A DNA stretch of 26,688 bases from an uncultured Treponema sp. (GCA_937893155.1 CALBGU010000016.1:1-26688), one strand, 5' to 3'. Numbered from the stretch's first letter, positions 14,665 to 23,015 are shown. The notes: generated by a model from the sequence alone, not told the origin. Made by a program: numbers and translations.

Positions 14665-16227
14665 ATGGCTTTGAAATCAATTAAAGATGTGGTGAAAACA
14701 GTTTCTCGCCCGGAGAAAGTTTTGCAGTTCGGCGAGGGCGGATTCCTCCGCGCGTTTGTGGATTGGCAGATTGACATTGCGAACGAAAAGGCGGGCTTCA
14801 ACGGCAATATCGTTATTGTGCAGCCGCTCGAGCGCGGAATGGTGGACGCAATGAATGCGCAGGATAATTTGTACACCACCGTTCTTCGCGGAATGAAAGA
14901 CGGAAAGCCGACCGTGGAAACGCGCGCCATTACGTCTGTGAGCCGCTCCATAAATCCATACACCAATTATGATGAATATATCGCGCTTGCTTCCGCTCCT
15001 GATTTGCGCTTTATTGTGTCGAATACCACCGAGGCGGGCATTCGTTTTGATGCGGAAATCGACGGCGAGGCGGTTACGCTTGAGCAAAAGCCGCAGAAAA
15101 ATTTCCCTGCAAAAGTTACCGCATTCCTTTACAAGCGCTTTCAGGCGTTCAACGGCGATGTAAGCAAGGGAATGATTTTGATTCCGTGCGAGCTTTCCGA
15201 CCAAGCGGGCTTGAATCTGCGCATCAATATTCTGCGCTATGCGGAAATGTGGCAGCTCGGTCCCGATTTTATCAACTGGTTTGACGAGGCGTGCGACGTG
15301 TGTTCTTGTTTGGTTGACCGCATTGTTCCGGGCTATTTCCCGCTGCTTTCAAAAGAGGAAAACGGCAAGACGCAAGCAGAAAACCTGTGCGAAAAACTCG
15401 GCTACGAAGACAAATTGCTCGACAGCGCAGAGCTGTTTCATTTCTGGGTTATCGAGAGCAAAAAGAGCCACGAAGACGAATTGCCGCTGGTCAAAGCGGG
15501 ATTGCAGGTCAAGTGGGTCAAGAATATGGACTATTACCACACGCGGAAGGTGCGCATTTTGAACGGCGCGCATACGTCGAGCGTGCTGGCGGCGTTCCTT
15601 GCTGGCTCAAATTATGTGCAAGACATCGTGTGCGAGCAAAAAGTTGGCTCGCTCTTTAACACGCCAAACGCAAGCGCGAACGCGTTTATGCACGACATCA
15701 TTTTCAATGAGATTGTGCCTTCCATCGACGGCGACCAAGATGACCTCAAGGGCTACGCGCAAGACGTGTGGACGAGATTCCAAAATCCGTTCAATCCGCA
15801 TCGCCTTATCGAGATTTCGCTGAATTCAGTCGCAAAATATTGGACGCGCTGTCTGCCGAGTCTCACGCAGTCAATCAAAAAGACGGGCAGTGTGCCAAAG
15901 CTCTTGGGCTTTTCGCTTGCGGCACTCATCGCGTTCTACAACGGCACGGAAATCAAGACCGACGACAAGGGCAAGCAATACCTTGAGAGCAAGCGCGACG
16001 AGGGCGTGTACGGCAACTACGACGTAGAACCTGTATTGCAGTTCTTTGCAACACTCAACCGCGAGACGCGCGACGCAAAAGAAATTGCCCACCGCGTTTT
16101 GAGCAACACGGATTTCTGGAAAGAAGACCTCACCAAATATAGCGGTCTTGAAGAAACCGTTGCGCGCCATCTTGCCGACATTCAGGAGAAAGGAATGAAG
16201 AGTGCGCTTTGTGACATCGTGAAATAA
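14665..16227 (+). CDS. uxaB: Tagaturonate reductase (altronate oxidoreductase)
   Basis: A 520-residue NAD-dependent enzyme of the mannitol dehydrogenase/polyol long-chain family, interconverting tagaturonate and altronate in galacturonate catabolism. The nucleotide-binding start is VLQFGEGGFLRAFVDW (residues about 19-34), followed by typical UxaB blocks RSINPY, FIVSNTTEAGI, ILIPCELSDQ, and the catalytic region HFWVIE..KAGLQV..DYYHTRKVRILNGAHTS (about 255-310; Lys and His of the family core). Length fits UxaB rather than mannitol dehydrogenase. GGAGGG lies eight bases before ATG. It appears to be a single-gene unit with its own leader and a strong terminator; no other ux or kdg gene is in the window. 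With the acetylesterase-like protein it points to pectin-derived sugar use. Confidence 0.92.
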   Translation: MALKSIKDVVKTVSRPEKVLQFGEGGFLRAFVDWQIDIANEKAGFNGNIVIVQPLERGMVDAMNAQDNLYTTVLRGMKDGKPTVETRAITSVSRSINPYTNYDEYIALASAPDLRFIVSNTTEAGIRFDAEIDGEAVTLEQKPQKNFPAKVTAFLYKRFQAFNGDVSKGMILIPCELSDQAGLNLRINILRYAEMWQLGPDFINWFDEACDVCSCLVDRIVPGYFPLLSKEENGKTQAENLCEKLGYEDKLLDSAELFHFWVIESKKSHEDELPLVKAGLQVKWVKNMDYYHTRKVRILNGAHTSSVLAAFLAGSNYVQDIVCEQKVGSLFNTPNASANAFMHDIIFNEIVPSIDGDQDDLKGYAQDVWTRFQNPFNPHRLIEISLNSVAKYWTRCLPSLTQSIKKTGSVPKLLGFSLAALIAFYNGTEIKTDDKGKQYLESKRDEGVYGNYDVEPVLQFFATLNRETRDAKEIAHRVLSNTDFWKEDLTKYSGLEETVARHLADIQEKGMKSALCDIVK

Positions 16228-16242
16228 ACGCTGCTCAAAAAG

Positions 16243-16277
16243 AAAACTCCCGTCTTTGTTCGGCGGGAGTTTTTTTG
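16243..16277. terminator. Bidirectional intrinsic terminator between uxaB and the secreted protein gene
   Basis: AACTCCCG (16245-16252) pairs with CGGGAGTT (16264-16271). It is flanked by A-rich sequence on the left and a run of T on the right, so it can end transcription from both converging genes. Confidence 0.9.
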
Positions 16278-16287
16278 CGGTGTGATT

Positions 16288-16869
16288 TTATTTTATGAAT
16301 CGAATATTGTCCACAAAAAATCTGCCGTTCATCGGCGTTGTTTCTTTGTAGCACAGATTTACGCGGTACACCAGCGACAGCTCGCTCATAAAATCCTGCA
16401 CGGAAAGCACCACGGTATGCGCTCCCGGCTCTACCAAAACCGTCCGCGTTTCGTTCCATTTCCACGCTTCAGAAGTCTGAAACGCCATACTGAATTCAAA
16501 CGACGTATTTTCGGGATTGTATATGTCCAAAACGACGTATTTTGTGCCTGAAAAATTCCATTGAAAATCCATATAAAACATACCGCTCGAGTCGGAATCT
16601 GGTGTGGATTTTGCAACCTTGCATTCAAGCGACTGCCGCCCCTCCGAAGCCCAGTGCGATGAAAGCCGCGCCGAAGTTGAAAGTTTGGGCGGACCCCAAA
16701 ACTCCCAGTCAAACGCTGCCCAAATCCAATAATTTCCCTTTTCAAAATTGTCCAAAATGCTTACCGTGCCCTGCGGAATTGAACTACGGTCGCCCAGAAT
16801 GTCCTGTGAAAACGCAGGCAGCGCACAGAGCACACACGCAAGAATTATGCCTAAAACAGATTTTCTCAT
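16288..16869 (-). CDS. Secreted beta-sandwich protein, carbohydrate-binding-like
   Basis: A 193-residue exported protein. The start ATG 16869 is chosen because TAGGAG lies eight bases upstream; a start six codons earlier at 16887 would place that site inside the gene. Residues 1-21 form a signal peptide (MRKSVLGIILACVLCALPAFS). The mature part is rich in aromatic residues and beta strands (DNFEKGNYWIWAAFDWEFWG near the start; YVVLDIYNP; EFSMAFQTSEAWKW; GRFFVDNIRFIK at the end), as in galactose-binding or carbohydrate-binding modules. No catalytic motif is seen. It begins 11 bp after the chemoreceptor stop on the same strand and is probably cotranscribed, which suggests a periplasmic ligand-binding partner. 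That link is an inference. Confidence 0.75.
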   Translation of the reverse strand: MRKSVLGIILACVLCALPAFSQDILGDRSSIPQGTVSILDNFEKGNYWIWAAFDWEFWGPPKLSTSARLSSHWASEGRQSLECKVAKSTPDSDSSGMFYMDFQWNFSGTKYVVLDIYNPENTSFEFSMAFQTSEAWKWNETRTVLVEPGAHTVVLSVQDFMSELSLVYRVNLCYKETTPMNGRFFVDNIRFIK

Positions 16870-16880
16870 AAAACAGTCTC

Positions 16881-19052
16881 CTAGCATTTAAATTTGTTCA
16901 TTTCGTCTTTCAGACTGCTGATAGCAACCACGCTTGCATTCACGTTGTCTCGGGCTTTTTGCGCGGCAGATGAAATCGTGGACGCCTTGTCCGCCATTTC
17001 GTTCATACTATCGCTGACCGTTTCTGCCATACTAGAAAGGCTGTCCATTTCAACAGACACCTGCTGGCTTCCCTCAAGCATTTTAACCGAGCCGTCTTTT
17101 ACGTCGCTGGTAATGGAATTGATTCGCTTCATCGCTTCCAAAATCTGTGCGCCGCCCTCGTTCTGCTGCTTCATCGCGTCGTCAATCACGCGCTCTTGCT
17201 CGCCCACGGTTTTCGTTAGCCCAAAAATGCGGTTGAATTGCTCCTGCACCGTAATATTTGCGCGGGAAACTTCGTTGATAGAATTGTAGACCTCTTTGAG
17301 CGCCTGCTGCATCTTCACGCCCTGCGAAGACGACTCTTCAGCAAGTTTTCTGATTTCGCCCGCAACCACGCTGAATCCCTTGCCCGTCTCTCCGGCGTGT
17401 GCCGCCTCAATCGCCGCGTTCATCGCCAAAAGGTTCGTCTGGCTTGCAATATTTTTGATAACCGAAGAGGCTTCCGAAAGATTTTTGGATTTTTCCTGAA
17501 TGTCTTTAGAAAGCGACACCGTTTTGTTTACCAGCGCCAGACCGTCCTCGGACGCTTTTTCCAGCTCTTCCATAGAAATTTTGTTCTTGCTCAAAATCTG
17601 CGTAACCGAATTGATGTTTGCCGACATCTGCTCGATTGAACTTGACGACTGCGAAACGCTTTGCGCTTGCGTGTCGATGTTTTCGCTCAAGATTTCGATG
17701 TTTTTTACAATCTCTTTGACGACCGCTTTTGCCTCAGAAACGCCGGAAGCGTGATTGAGCATTTGGTCTTGCACCACTTGAATGCTCTGCGTAATGTCCC
17801 TGACGGCATCTGCGGTTTCGCTCATCGAACTATCAAGCTCTTCGCCGATTTTCTCCATTTTGCCGCTCGTGTTTTTTGCGCTCTGTATCGACGCACCGAT
17901 TTTTTCCATCGTCTTGTTAAAACTGCTGCACATTGCGCCGATTTCGTTGTCTTCCTTGACGGCGAGTCGCACGGTCAAATCGCCGTCGCCTTCGCTGATG
18001 TTTCGGAATGCGTTTTCGCTTTCGGTCAGCGAGCGCGTGAGACTTGAAACCGTGTAAAACGTAAGCACCAAAACAATGATAATCTGCACGATAAATGCAA
18101 ACACAATCGCCGCGAGCGCCGTCATTGCGTCTTTTTGCATTGCGCCCCGCGGCGTTCTTGAGATGAGATACCACGCCGCGCCTGTTCTATCGGGGTGAAT
18201 GCGGGAGATGACCGTAAAATCACCGTTCTGGAAAAAGGTTTCGCTTTCTTTTTTTTCGTCCGAAAACCATTTTTCAAAATCCGCCGCCGAAAACAGCGCG
18301 CTCTTTTTTCCCACTTCCGCGCCGTCTGTTGCGCCCATCACCGTTCCCGCCGAATTGATAAACTCGGTGCGTGTCCCCGAAAAAATCGCCGAGCCGTCAA
18401 TCACCGATTCCAAATTGGAAAGCACAATATCCATACCCGCAAGCCCGACCGTTTGGTTCACGGAATTTTTTATCGCAACATACGCCTGCGCCGAAAGCAC
18501 TTTTTCACCGTCGATTTCGCGCATAACGGGGTCGGTCAGAACGGGCAGTTGGTCGATGATTTTTTCTTGCTCAAGCACAACGGGAAGCCCTGTGGTGCTG
18601 TCGTTTTTGATTCTGCCGTCAGCGTCGTTGATGTAATGCACACGAAATTGCCCTGTTGGATTCAAATCCTTGTCCGCGTCCAATGCGTCGCGTCGGTCAA
18701 AGCGATTCGGGAGCCAAATTGCCCACACGGATTTATGCCCCGTGTTTTTCACCATCGTGCGAAATTCCTGCTCCACCGCAGTTCGCCGCATATCGTCGGG
18801 GATTGCCCACGTTCCGCCCAAAATGCCGCCGAGCGTTTCCACGGAACTGATGTCTTCAAGCATTTCTTTTTCCACGAAATTGGCTTTTTTTTCTGTGAGA
18901 GCTGTGATAATCTCTTTTTGTTGCGCTAAATTTTTGGAAAACACCGACTGACCGATAATTACGGTCATTACAATCGAAACCAAAAGCATTCCGCAACCGA
19001 TTGCCGAAATGAGACCTTTGCGTATTGATTTTTTATGTACACTACTTTCCAT
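16881..19052 (-). CDS. Methyl-accepting chemotaxis protein with dCache sensor domain
   Basis: A 723-residue inner-membrane chemoreceptor. A first membrane helix at about residues 13-35 is followed by a large periplasmic dCache-like sensor (about 40-305; features include WAIWLPNRFD and GLAGMDIVLSNLE), a second membrane helix (about 311-335), a HAMP domain (about 336-390) and a long cytoplasmic hairpin. The tip carries LLAMNAAIEAAHAGETGKGFSVVAGEIRKLAEES (about 540-575; given here in part: AAIEAAHAGE, GKGFSVVA, EIRKLAEE). No CheR-tethering pentapeptide ends the protein. ATG 19052 is preferred over 19088 because AAGG lies four to seven bases upstream and TACAAT ends seven bases upstream. It probably senses small organic solutes. 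Confidence 0.93.
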   Translation of the reverse strand: MESSVHKKSIRKGLISAIGCGMLLVSIVMTVIIGQSVFSKNLAQQKEIITALTEKKANFVEKEMLEDISSVETLGGILGGTWAIPDDMRRTAVEQEFRTMVKNTGHKSVWAIWLPNRFDRRDALDADKDLNPTGQFRVHYINDADGRIKNDSTTGLPVVLEQEKIIDQLPVLTDPVMREIDGEKVLSAQAYVAIKNSVNQTVGLAGMDIVLSNLESVIDGSAIFSGTRTEFINSAGTVMGATDGAEVGKKSALFSAADFEKWFSDEKKESETFFQNGDFTVISRIHPDRTGAAWYLISRTPRGAMQKDAMTALAAIVFAFIVQIIIVLVLTFYTVSSLTRSLTESENAFRNISEGDGDLTVRLAVKEDNEIGAMCSSFNKTMEKIGASIQSAKNTSGKMEKIGEELDSSMSETADAVRDITQSIQVVQDQMLNHASGVSEAKAVVKEIVKNIEILSENIDTQAQSVSQSSSSIEQMSANINSVTQILSKNKISMEELEKASEDGLALVNKTVSLSKDIQEKSKNLSEASSVIKNIASQTNLLAMNAAIEAAHAGETGKGFSVVAGEIRKLAEESSSQGVKMQQALKEVYNSINEVSRANITVQEQFNRIFGLTKTVGEQERVIDDAMKQQNEGGAQILEAMKRINSITSDVKDGSVKMLEGSQQVSVEMDSLSSMAETVSDSMNEMADKASTISSAAQKARDNVNASVVAISSLKDEMNKFKC

Positions 19053-19157
19053 ACGCCTTATTGTACAGAAAAGCCTTTTTTTTACCATAAAATTTTAATT
19101 AAAAATAATAAATTTTTGCACTTTTTTAATATTTTTTCAAACGCACCAGCAAAAAAA

Positions 19158-19469
19158 CTAATTTTTTGTGATGATAATGTTCCCGTTTTTGTCGGATTGC
19201 ACGGTATATCGCTTTGTGCTGAACGTTGTCGATTGAATATCATTGAAACCTGTAAAAGTAATTGTATAGTCGTCTTCATCAACAGAAATTACGGCAATCG
19301 ACCCTTTATTATAATAACTGATATTATTTTTATCTTCGATGAATTTAATGTAATTGCCGTGATTCCAAAAGTTTTCGATGATTTCTTCCGCTCTTGAAAC
19401 GACAGCGGCAAATGCCGAAGATACAACAAAACCAAGCACGACGACAAGAATAAATTTTTTCATAAGCAA
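19158..19469 (-). CDS. Small secreted protein, unknown family
   Basis: A 103-residue protein with a signal peptide (MKKFILVVVLGFVVSSAFA) and a short mature part of beta-strand character (YYNKGSIAVISVDEDDYTITFTGF; ending DKNGNIIITKN). No family is recognised. The start is decided by the ribosome site: AAGGAG (19487-19482) is eight bases from TTG 19469 and 14 from ATG 19463, so TTG is favoured. The Shine-Dalgarno lies inside a perfect 19-bp hairpin that abuts the stop of the upstream metallo-beta-lactamase gene. The 105-bp gap to the chemoreceptor gene is very A/T-rich and holds no recognised gene. Confidence 0.75.
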   Translation of the reverse strand: MLMKKFILVVVLGFVVSSAFAAVVSRAEEIIENFWNHGNYIKFIEDKNNISYYNKGSIAVISVDEDDYTITFTGFNDIQSTTFSTKRYTVQSDKNGNIIITKN

Positions 19470-19475
19470 TATAAT

Positions 19476-19519
19476 ATCTCCTTGACATTCCCGCTAAAGT
19501 GCGGGAATGTCAAGGAGAT
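19476..19519. promoter_or_regulatory. Perfect 19-bp inverted repeat burying a Shine-Dalgarno sequence
   Basis: Arms 19476-19494 and 19501-19519 are exact reverse complements with a six-base loop (TAAAGT). On the minus strand the 3' arm contains AAGGAG, the ribosome site for the small secreted protein, which would be double-stranded. The stem starts directly after the TAA of the metallo-beta-lactamase gene. No T-run follows on either strand, so it is not a standard terminator. It could be a translational switch, an RNase III site or an mRNA stabiliser. Confidence 0.85.
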
Positions 19520-21049
19520 TTAATCGAGCGTGTAGCTTTCGCCGTATTTTACGATGGTAACATTCGGATAGCCGTTTTCGTGGAGATAATCCTTGAAGAA
19601 CGACTGCGCGTCCGTTTCGCCGTGTACCAAAAAGATATTGCGCAGGCGGCTTGTGTCAATCGAATTGAGCCACGCAAGGCTTTCCGTGTAATCCGCGTGT
19701 GCAGAAAACGAGTTAATCTGCTCCACATCGGCTTTCACGCTGTACCAGTCGCCCATAATCTTCACTTCCTTGTTGCCGTCGCGGATACGCCGTCCGAGCG
19801 TGTTTTCCGCCATATAGCCCACGATAAGAATCGTGTTCGCAGGGTTGGAAATATTGTTTGCAAGATGATGCAAAATGCGTCCCGCTTCGCACATACCGTC
19901 CGCGCTGATGATAATCATCGGACCTTCCTTTTGGTTGAGCGCCTTCGATTCCTCCACGCTCGTAACAAACGAAAGATTGCCGAACCCGAACGGATTTTTG
20001 TGGTGCTGTAAAAATGCCTCGTGCACTTTTTCGCTGTAACATTCGGGGTGAATCTGGAAAATGCTCGTTGCGCTCATCGACATCGGGCTGTCCACATAAA
20101 TCGGCAGGTCGGGAATCTTCTTCTGGTCGACCAAAAGATGAAAATAATACACCAGCTCCTGCGTGCGCTCAATCGCAAACGACGGAATGATGATTTTGCC
20201 CTTTTTTGCCACCGCGCGCTTTACCACATCGGTAAGCTCTTCCATTGCAACCGATTGGTCTTCGTGCTTGCGGTTGCCGTAAGTGCTTTCCATAAAAATA
20301 TAGTCGGGCGCGGGCACTTTGGTAGACGGGTCGCGGATAATCGGCTTTCCGCTTCGCCCAAGGTCGCCCGTGTAGAGAATGCGAATATCGTCTGCGGGGG
20401 CGTTGGTGAGCATATTCAGCGGTGGGCGCGCCTCGTTGGTGTATCCAGAAAGATGATTCCACTGGCGGTTGTCAACATCGTGGTCAATTTTGCCCGTAAT
20501 CGGATTGATACGCTGTCCTTTTATCGTAAAAAAGGCAAACGCCGAACCCATAATGTGCCCTGCGTCAAAAAACTCAAGCTGCACATCGGGCGCAATGTAC
20601 ATTTTGCGGTTGTACGAAAGCGACACGATTTGATTCGCGGCTTTTACGCAGTCCTTTTCGTCAAAAAGTGGCTTCCAATTAAATTTCTCGCCCTTTTTTG
20701 CCGCTTGCTTACGAAGATACTCCGCGTCACGAGCCTGAATGCGTGCGCTGTCCATCATAATGAGGTCGGCAAGGTCGCGCGTGGCGGGCGTGGCGTAGAT
20801 ATTGCCGTTGTAGCCGTTCTTGGTCAACAGCGGCAAAAGCCCGCAGTGGTCAAAATGCGCGTGGGTCAAGATAACCGCTTCAATCTTGTCGGCGGCAAAA
20901 TTAAAATTGCGGTTTTTGCGGTCTGCCTCGGCGCGTTTTCCCTGAAACGCACCGCAATCTATCATAAAACTTCTGCCGTTTACCTCAAAAACGTGCTTTG
21001 AACCAGTAACTTCTTGGGCTGCTCCGAGTGAATATGCTGTAATTGCCAA
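19520..21049 (-). CDS. MBL-fold/beta-CASP RNA-processing hydrolase family protein
   Basis: A 509-residue cytoplasmic protein of the metallo-beta-lactamase/beta-CASP group related to CPSF-73 and RNase J-type nucleases. Zinc ligands are visible: THAHFDH (His63, His65, Asp67, His68), the DAGHIMGS block, YTGDLGR, and the terminal SFSAHAD and VHGETDA motifs. The beta-CASP domain includes ESTYGNRKHED and ISADGMCEAGRILHHL. An insertion at about residues 97-150, Lys/Glu-rich, lies between the HxHxDH motif and the third ligand, as in the bacterial Ysh1-like branch. Start is TTG 21049 with AAAGGAGG six bases upstream. Substrates of bacterial members are mostly unknown, and RNA cleavage is a family inference. 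It probably shares a transcript with the small secreted protein. Confidence 0.9.
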   Translation of the reverse strand: MAITAYSLGAAQEVTGSKHVFEVNGRSFMIDCGAFQGKRAEADRKNRNFNFAADKIEAVILTHAHFDHCGLLPLLTKNGYNGNIYATPATRDLADLIMMDSARIQARDAEYLRKQAAKKGEKFNWKPLFDEKDCVKAANQIVSLSYNRKMYIAPDVQLEFFDAGHIMGSAFAFFTIKGQRINPITGKIDHDVDNRQWNHLSGYTNEARPPLNMLTNAPADDIRILYTGDLGRSGKPIIRDPSTKVPAPDYIFMESTYGNRKHEDQSVAMEELTDVVKRAVAKKGKIIIPSFAIERTQELVYYFHLLVDQKKIPDLPIYVDSPMSMSATSIFQIHPECYSEKVHEAFLQHHKNPFGFGNLSFVTSVEESKALNQKEGPMIIISADGMCEAGRILHHLANNISNPANTILIVGYMAENTLGRRIRDGNKEVKIMGDWYSVKADVEQINSFSAHADYTESLAWLNSIDTSRLRNIFLVHGETDAQSFFKDYLHENGYPNVTIVKYGESYTLD

Positions 21050-21144
21050 AATGAGCCTCCTTTTAGCACTAAAAATATATTTCTATTGTAACGCACGATT
21101 TCAATATTCTCTAGGATTTTTTTACAAAGCGACCTCCAAAATGA

Positions 21145-21326
21145 GAAGAGCCAGAAACCGCGTGGATTCAACCTCTTCCCGTTTTGGAAGAGCAAGAAAC
21201 CGCGTGGATTCGCCCTCTTCCCGTTTTGGAAGAGCAAGAAACCGCGTGGATTTGACCTCTTCCCGTTTTGGAAGAGCCAGAAACCGCGTGGATTTGACCT
21301 CTTCCCGTTTTGGAAGAGCGAAAAAA
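21145..21326. repeat. Tandem repeat, four full copies of 42 bp plus a partial copy
   Basis: Units begin at 21145, 21187, 21229, 21271 and 21313 (partial). The unit is 42 bp, or 14 codons, and stays open on both strands (RARNRVD on plus, LPKREE on minus), but neither frame has a start and ribosome site that convince me. At each internal junction CTCTTCC and GGAAGAG pair around CGTTTT, so the array can fold into a row of hairpins. Copies differ by a few bases. It fills most of the 373-bp gap 21050-21422, where no gene is supported. Confidence 0.93.
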
Positions 21327-21355
21327 GATTCCCGTGCCGAGCACTCAGAATGACA
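21321..21355 (-). repeat. Dispersed repeat copy, TGTCATTCTGAG to GAATCT type
   Basis: On the minus strand the stretch starts TGTCATTCTGAGTG and ends GGGAATCTTTTTT, the same plan as 4709-4747 (TGTCATTGCGAACG to GGAATCTCTTTTT). It is joined directly to the last partial copy of the 42-bp array, which may be its expanded 3' part. Confidence 0.6.
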
Positions 21356-21397
21356 TTTTTTCTGCAATAATCGACTTGTTCGATAACCTCGATTTGA

Positions 21398-21418
21398 CAA
21401 TGGGCTTAAAGCCCATTG
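21398..21418 (-). terminator. Hairpin after the hydrogenase gene, terminator-like without T-run
   Basis: CAATGGGCT (21398-21406) and AGCCCATTG (21410-21418) pair perfectly around a three-base loop, four bases beyond the hydrogenase stop. No T-run follows on the minus strand, so termination strength is doubtful; it may protect the mRNA 3' end. Confidence 0.45.
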
Positions 21419-21422
21419 CTGC

Positions 21423-22892
21423 TTATTTTGCGTCGGGAGTGCCTTCGCTCACATATTTTTTGAGCTGAACGCCGCCGATTTTTGGATTCACGATGACCGA
21501 CGGACCTGCGATACAGCCGCCTTCGCACGCCATAACTTCGATGAGGTTCGGGGTGTTCGGCAGCGGCTTCATTTCGCCTGCATTTATCTTGCCGTACATC
21601 GCGAGTTGTTTCATTCCCGCCTTGTTCAAGCCGTCAATGACGACGGGGCGCAAAATGCTCTGGTCGCTCAATCGGATTTTGACGCTTTCTGCCACGCCGC
21701 CAGTTACCGCAAAGTTTCGCGCGCTTGCAGTCGGTGCATTTTCAATCGGAGCGTCTTCAAGAGAAGCAAGGTCAATGCCCTTTGCGTCGATGAATGCGGC
21801 GAGTTCCTCCGCGCTCAAAACGTAATCCACGAGTTCGTCGTCAAAGCCTTCGCGGCGTTTTGCCAAGCACGGACCGATGAACACCGTAATGCAGTCGGGG
21901 GCGTTTTTCTTCGCGATTTCCGCCGTGTAGTGCATCGGGCTTCTGGTGTCGCTAATGCACGGCGAGAGTGCTGGGACGTGGATATTCACCGCGCGAACAT
22001 ACGCCGAACAGCACGAAGTTGTCATCATCTTGTCGCCGCGTGCCATACGCTCTTCAAATTCCTTCGCCTCTTTTTCTGCGCAGATGTCCGCGCCCACGGC
22101 GACTTCGAGCGTGTCCGAAAATCCGCAGGCACTGAGCGCGCTCTTGATTTGCCCCGCCTTGACTTTGAACTGACCGGCAATCGCTGGAGCATAGAGCGCA
22201 ACGACTTTTTTGCCTGCCATAATGTGTTTTACCACGTCGAACAGCTGTGATTTGTCCATCATCGCGCTGAACGGACATTCGCGCATACACGAGCCGCAGA
22301 AAATGCACTTGTCGTAGTCGATGTGCTCGTGACCGTCTTCGCCCTTGGAAATCGCGCCGACTGGGCACGCCTCTTCACACGGCACGGGGATTTTGATAAT
22401 CGCGTGATACGGGCAGTTTTGCATACAAAGCCCGCAGTTAATGCACTTCGACGAATCGATGTGGCTGTGATGGTCTTCGCCCACGCTGATGGCTTTTTTG
22501 GGGCAGTTGACTTCGCACGGACGCGCAAAGCAGCCCTGACAGGCGTTCGTCACCATAAAATGCGTCTTCACACACGCATTGCAGGCATCGTGCAAAACGG
22601 TGAGCATCGGCCAGCTCGGTTTTTCGCGCTCGAACGCCTTTGCCGCAAGGTCTTCAAGCTCGGTGTCTTCATCGAGTTCTTCCACCGAAAAGCCCAATCG
22701 AGCCGCAACTCTCATTTTGATAATCTCGCGGTCGTGATAAATACAGCAGCGGATAGAACGCGAGCCGGTGGGAGCGAGCTGCTTGGGAATAAAGCGGACA
22801 TTCTTCAAAAGCGAGCCGTCGAGCTGCATTTTGGTGAGCCGCACGAGGATTTCCCGCTTGAGCAGAGACGCATTATTATTGACGTTCAACAT
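21423..22892 (-). CDS. [FeFe] hydrogenase, group B-like
   Basis: A 489-residue iron-sulfur enzyme with two ferredoxin-type regions (CINCGLCMQNCP and CIFCGSCMRECP, plus CEEACPVGAI and an earlier Cys-rich CQGCFARPCEVNCP) and an H-cluster domain. The three H-cluster motifs are TSCCSAY (about residue 292; Ser where group A has Pro), GPCLAK (about 338) and EVMACEGGCIAG (about 450). These, and the opening RCCIYHDREI block, fit the group B hydrogenases of anaerobes, whose direction of H2 metabolism is uncertain. No HydE, HydF or HydG maturase gene is in the window. ATG 22892 is chosen because CGGAGG lies five to ten bases upstream; a start at 22946 would add 18 residues without a ribosome site. It diverges from the YesM/YesN genes. 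Confidence 0.9.
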   Translation of the reverse strand: MLNVNNNASLLKREILVRLTKMQLDGSLLKNVRFIPKQLAPTGSRSIRCCIYHDREIIKMRVAARLGFSVEELDEDTELEDLAAKAFEREKPSWPMLTVLHDACNACVKTHFMVTNACQGCFARPCEVNCPKKAISVGEDHHSHIDSSKCINCGLCMQNCPYHAIIKIPVPCEEACPVGAISKGEDGHEHIDYDKCIFCGSCMRECPFSAMMDKSQLFDVVKHIMAGKKVVALYAPAIAGQFKVKAGQIKSALSACGFSDTLEVAVGADICAEKEAKEFEERMARGDKMMTTSCCSAYVRAVNIHVPALSPCISDTRSPMHYTAEIAKKNAPDCITVFIGPCLAKRREGFDDELVDYVLSAEELAAFIDAKGIDLASLEDAPIENAPTASARNFAVTGGVAESVKIRLSDQSILRPVVIDGLNKAGMKQLAMYGKINAGEMKPLPNTPNLIEVMACEGGCIAGPSVIVNPKIGGVQLKKYVSEGTPDAK

Positions 22893-23015
22893 ATTGAACC
22901 TCCGACGAATCAAATGTAAATGTGTGTGCTTATTATCATAAGGCATTTTCCGCGTTTTTTCTACGATTTTCTTTGAGCCAGAATCGTATTTTTGTTTTTT
23001 TGTGTCTTTTTGCGC

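Noticed and set aside
21051..21400. Repeat peptides on both strands (RFGRARNRVD and LPKREE types)
   Set aside because: They come from the 42-bp tandem repeat, which is open in both directions because its length is a multiple of three; no convincing start or ribosome site is present.
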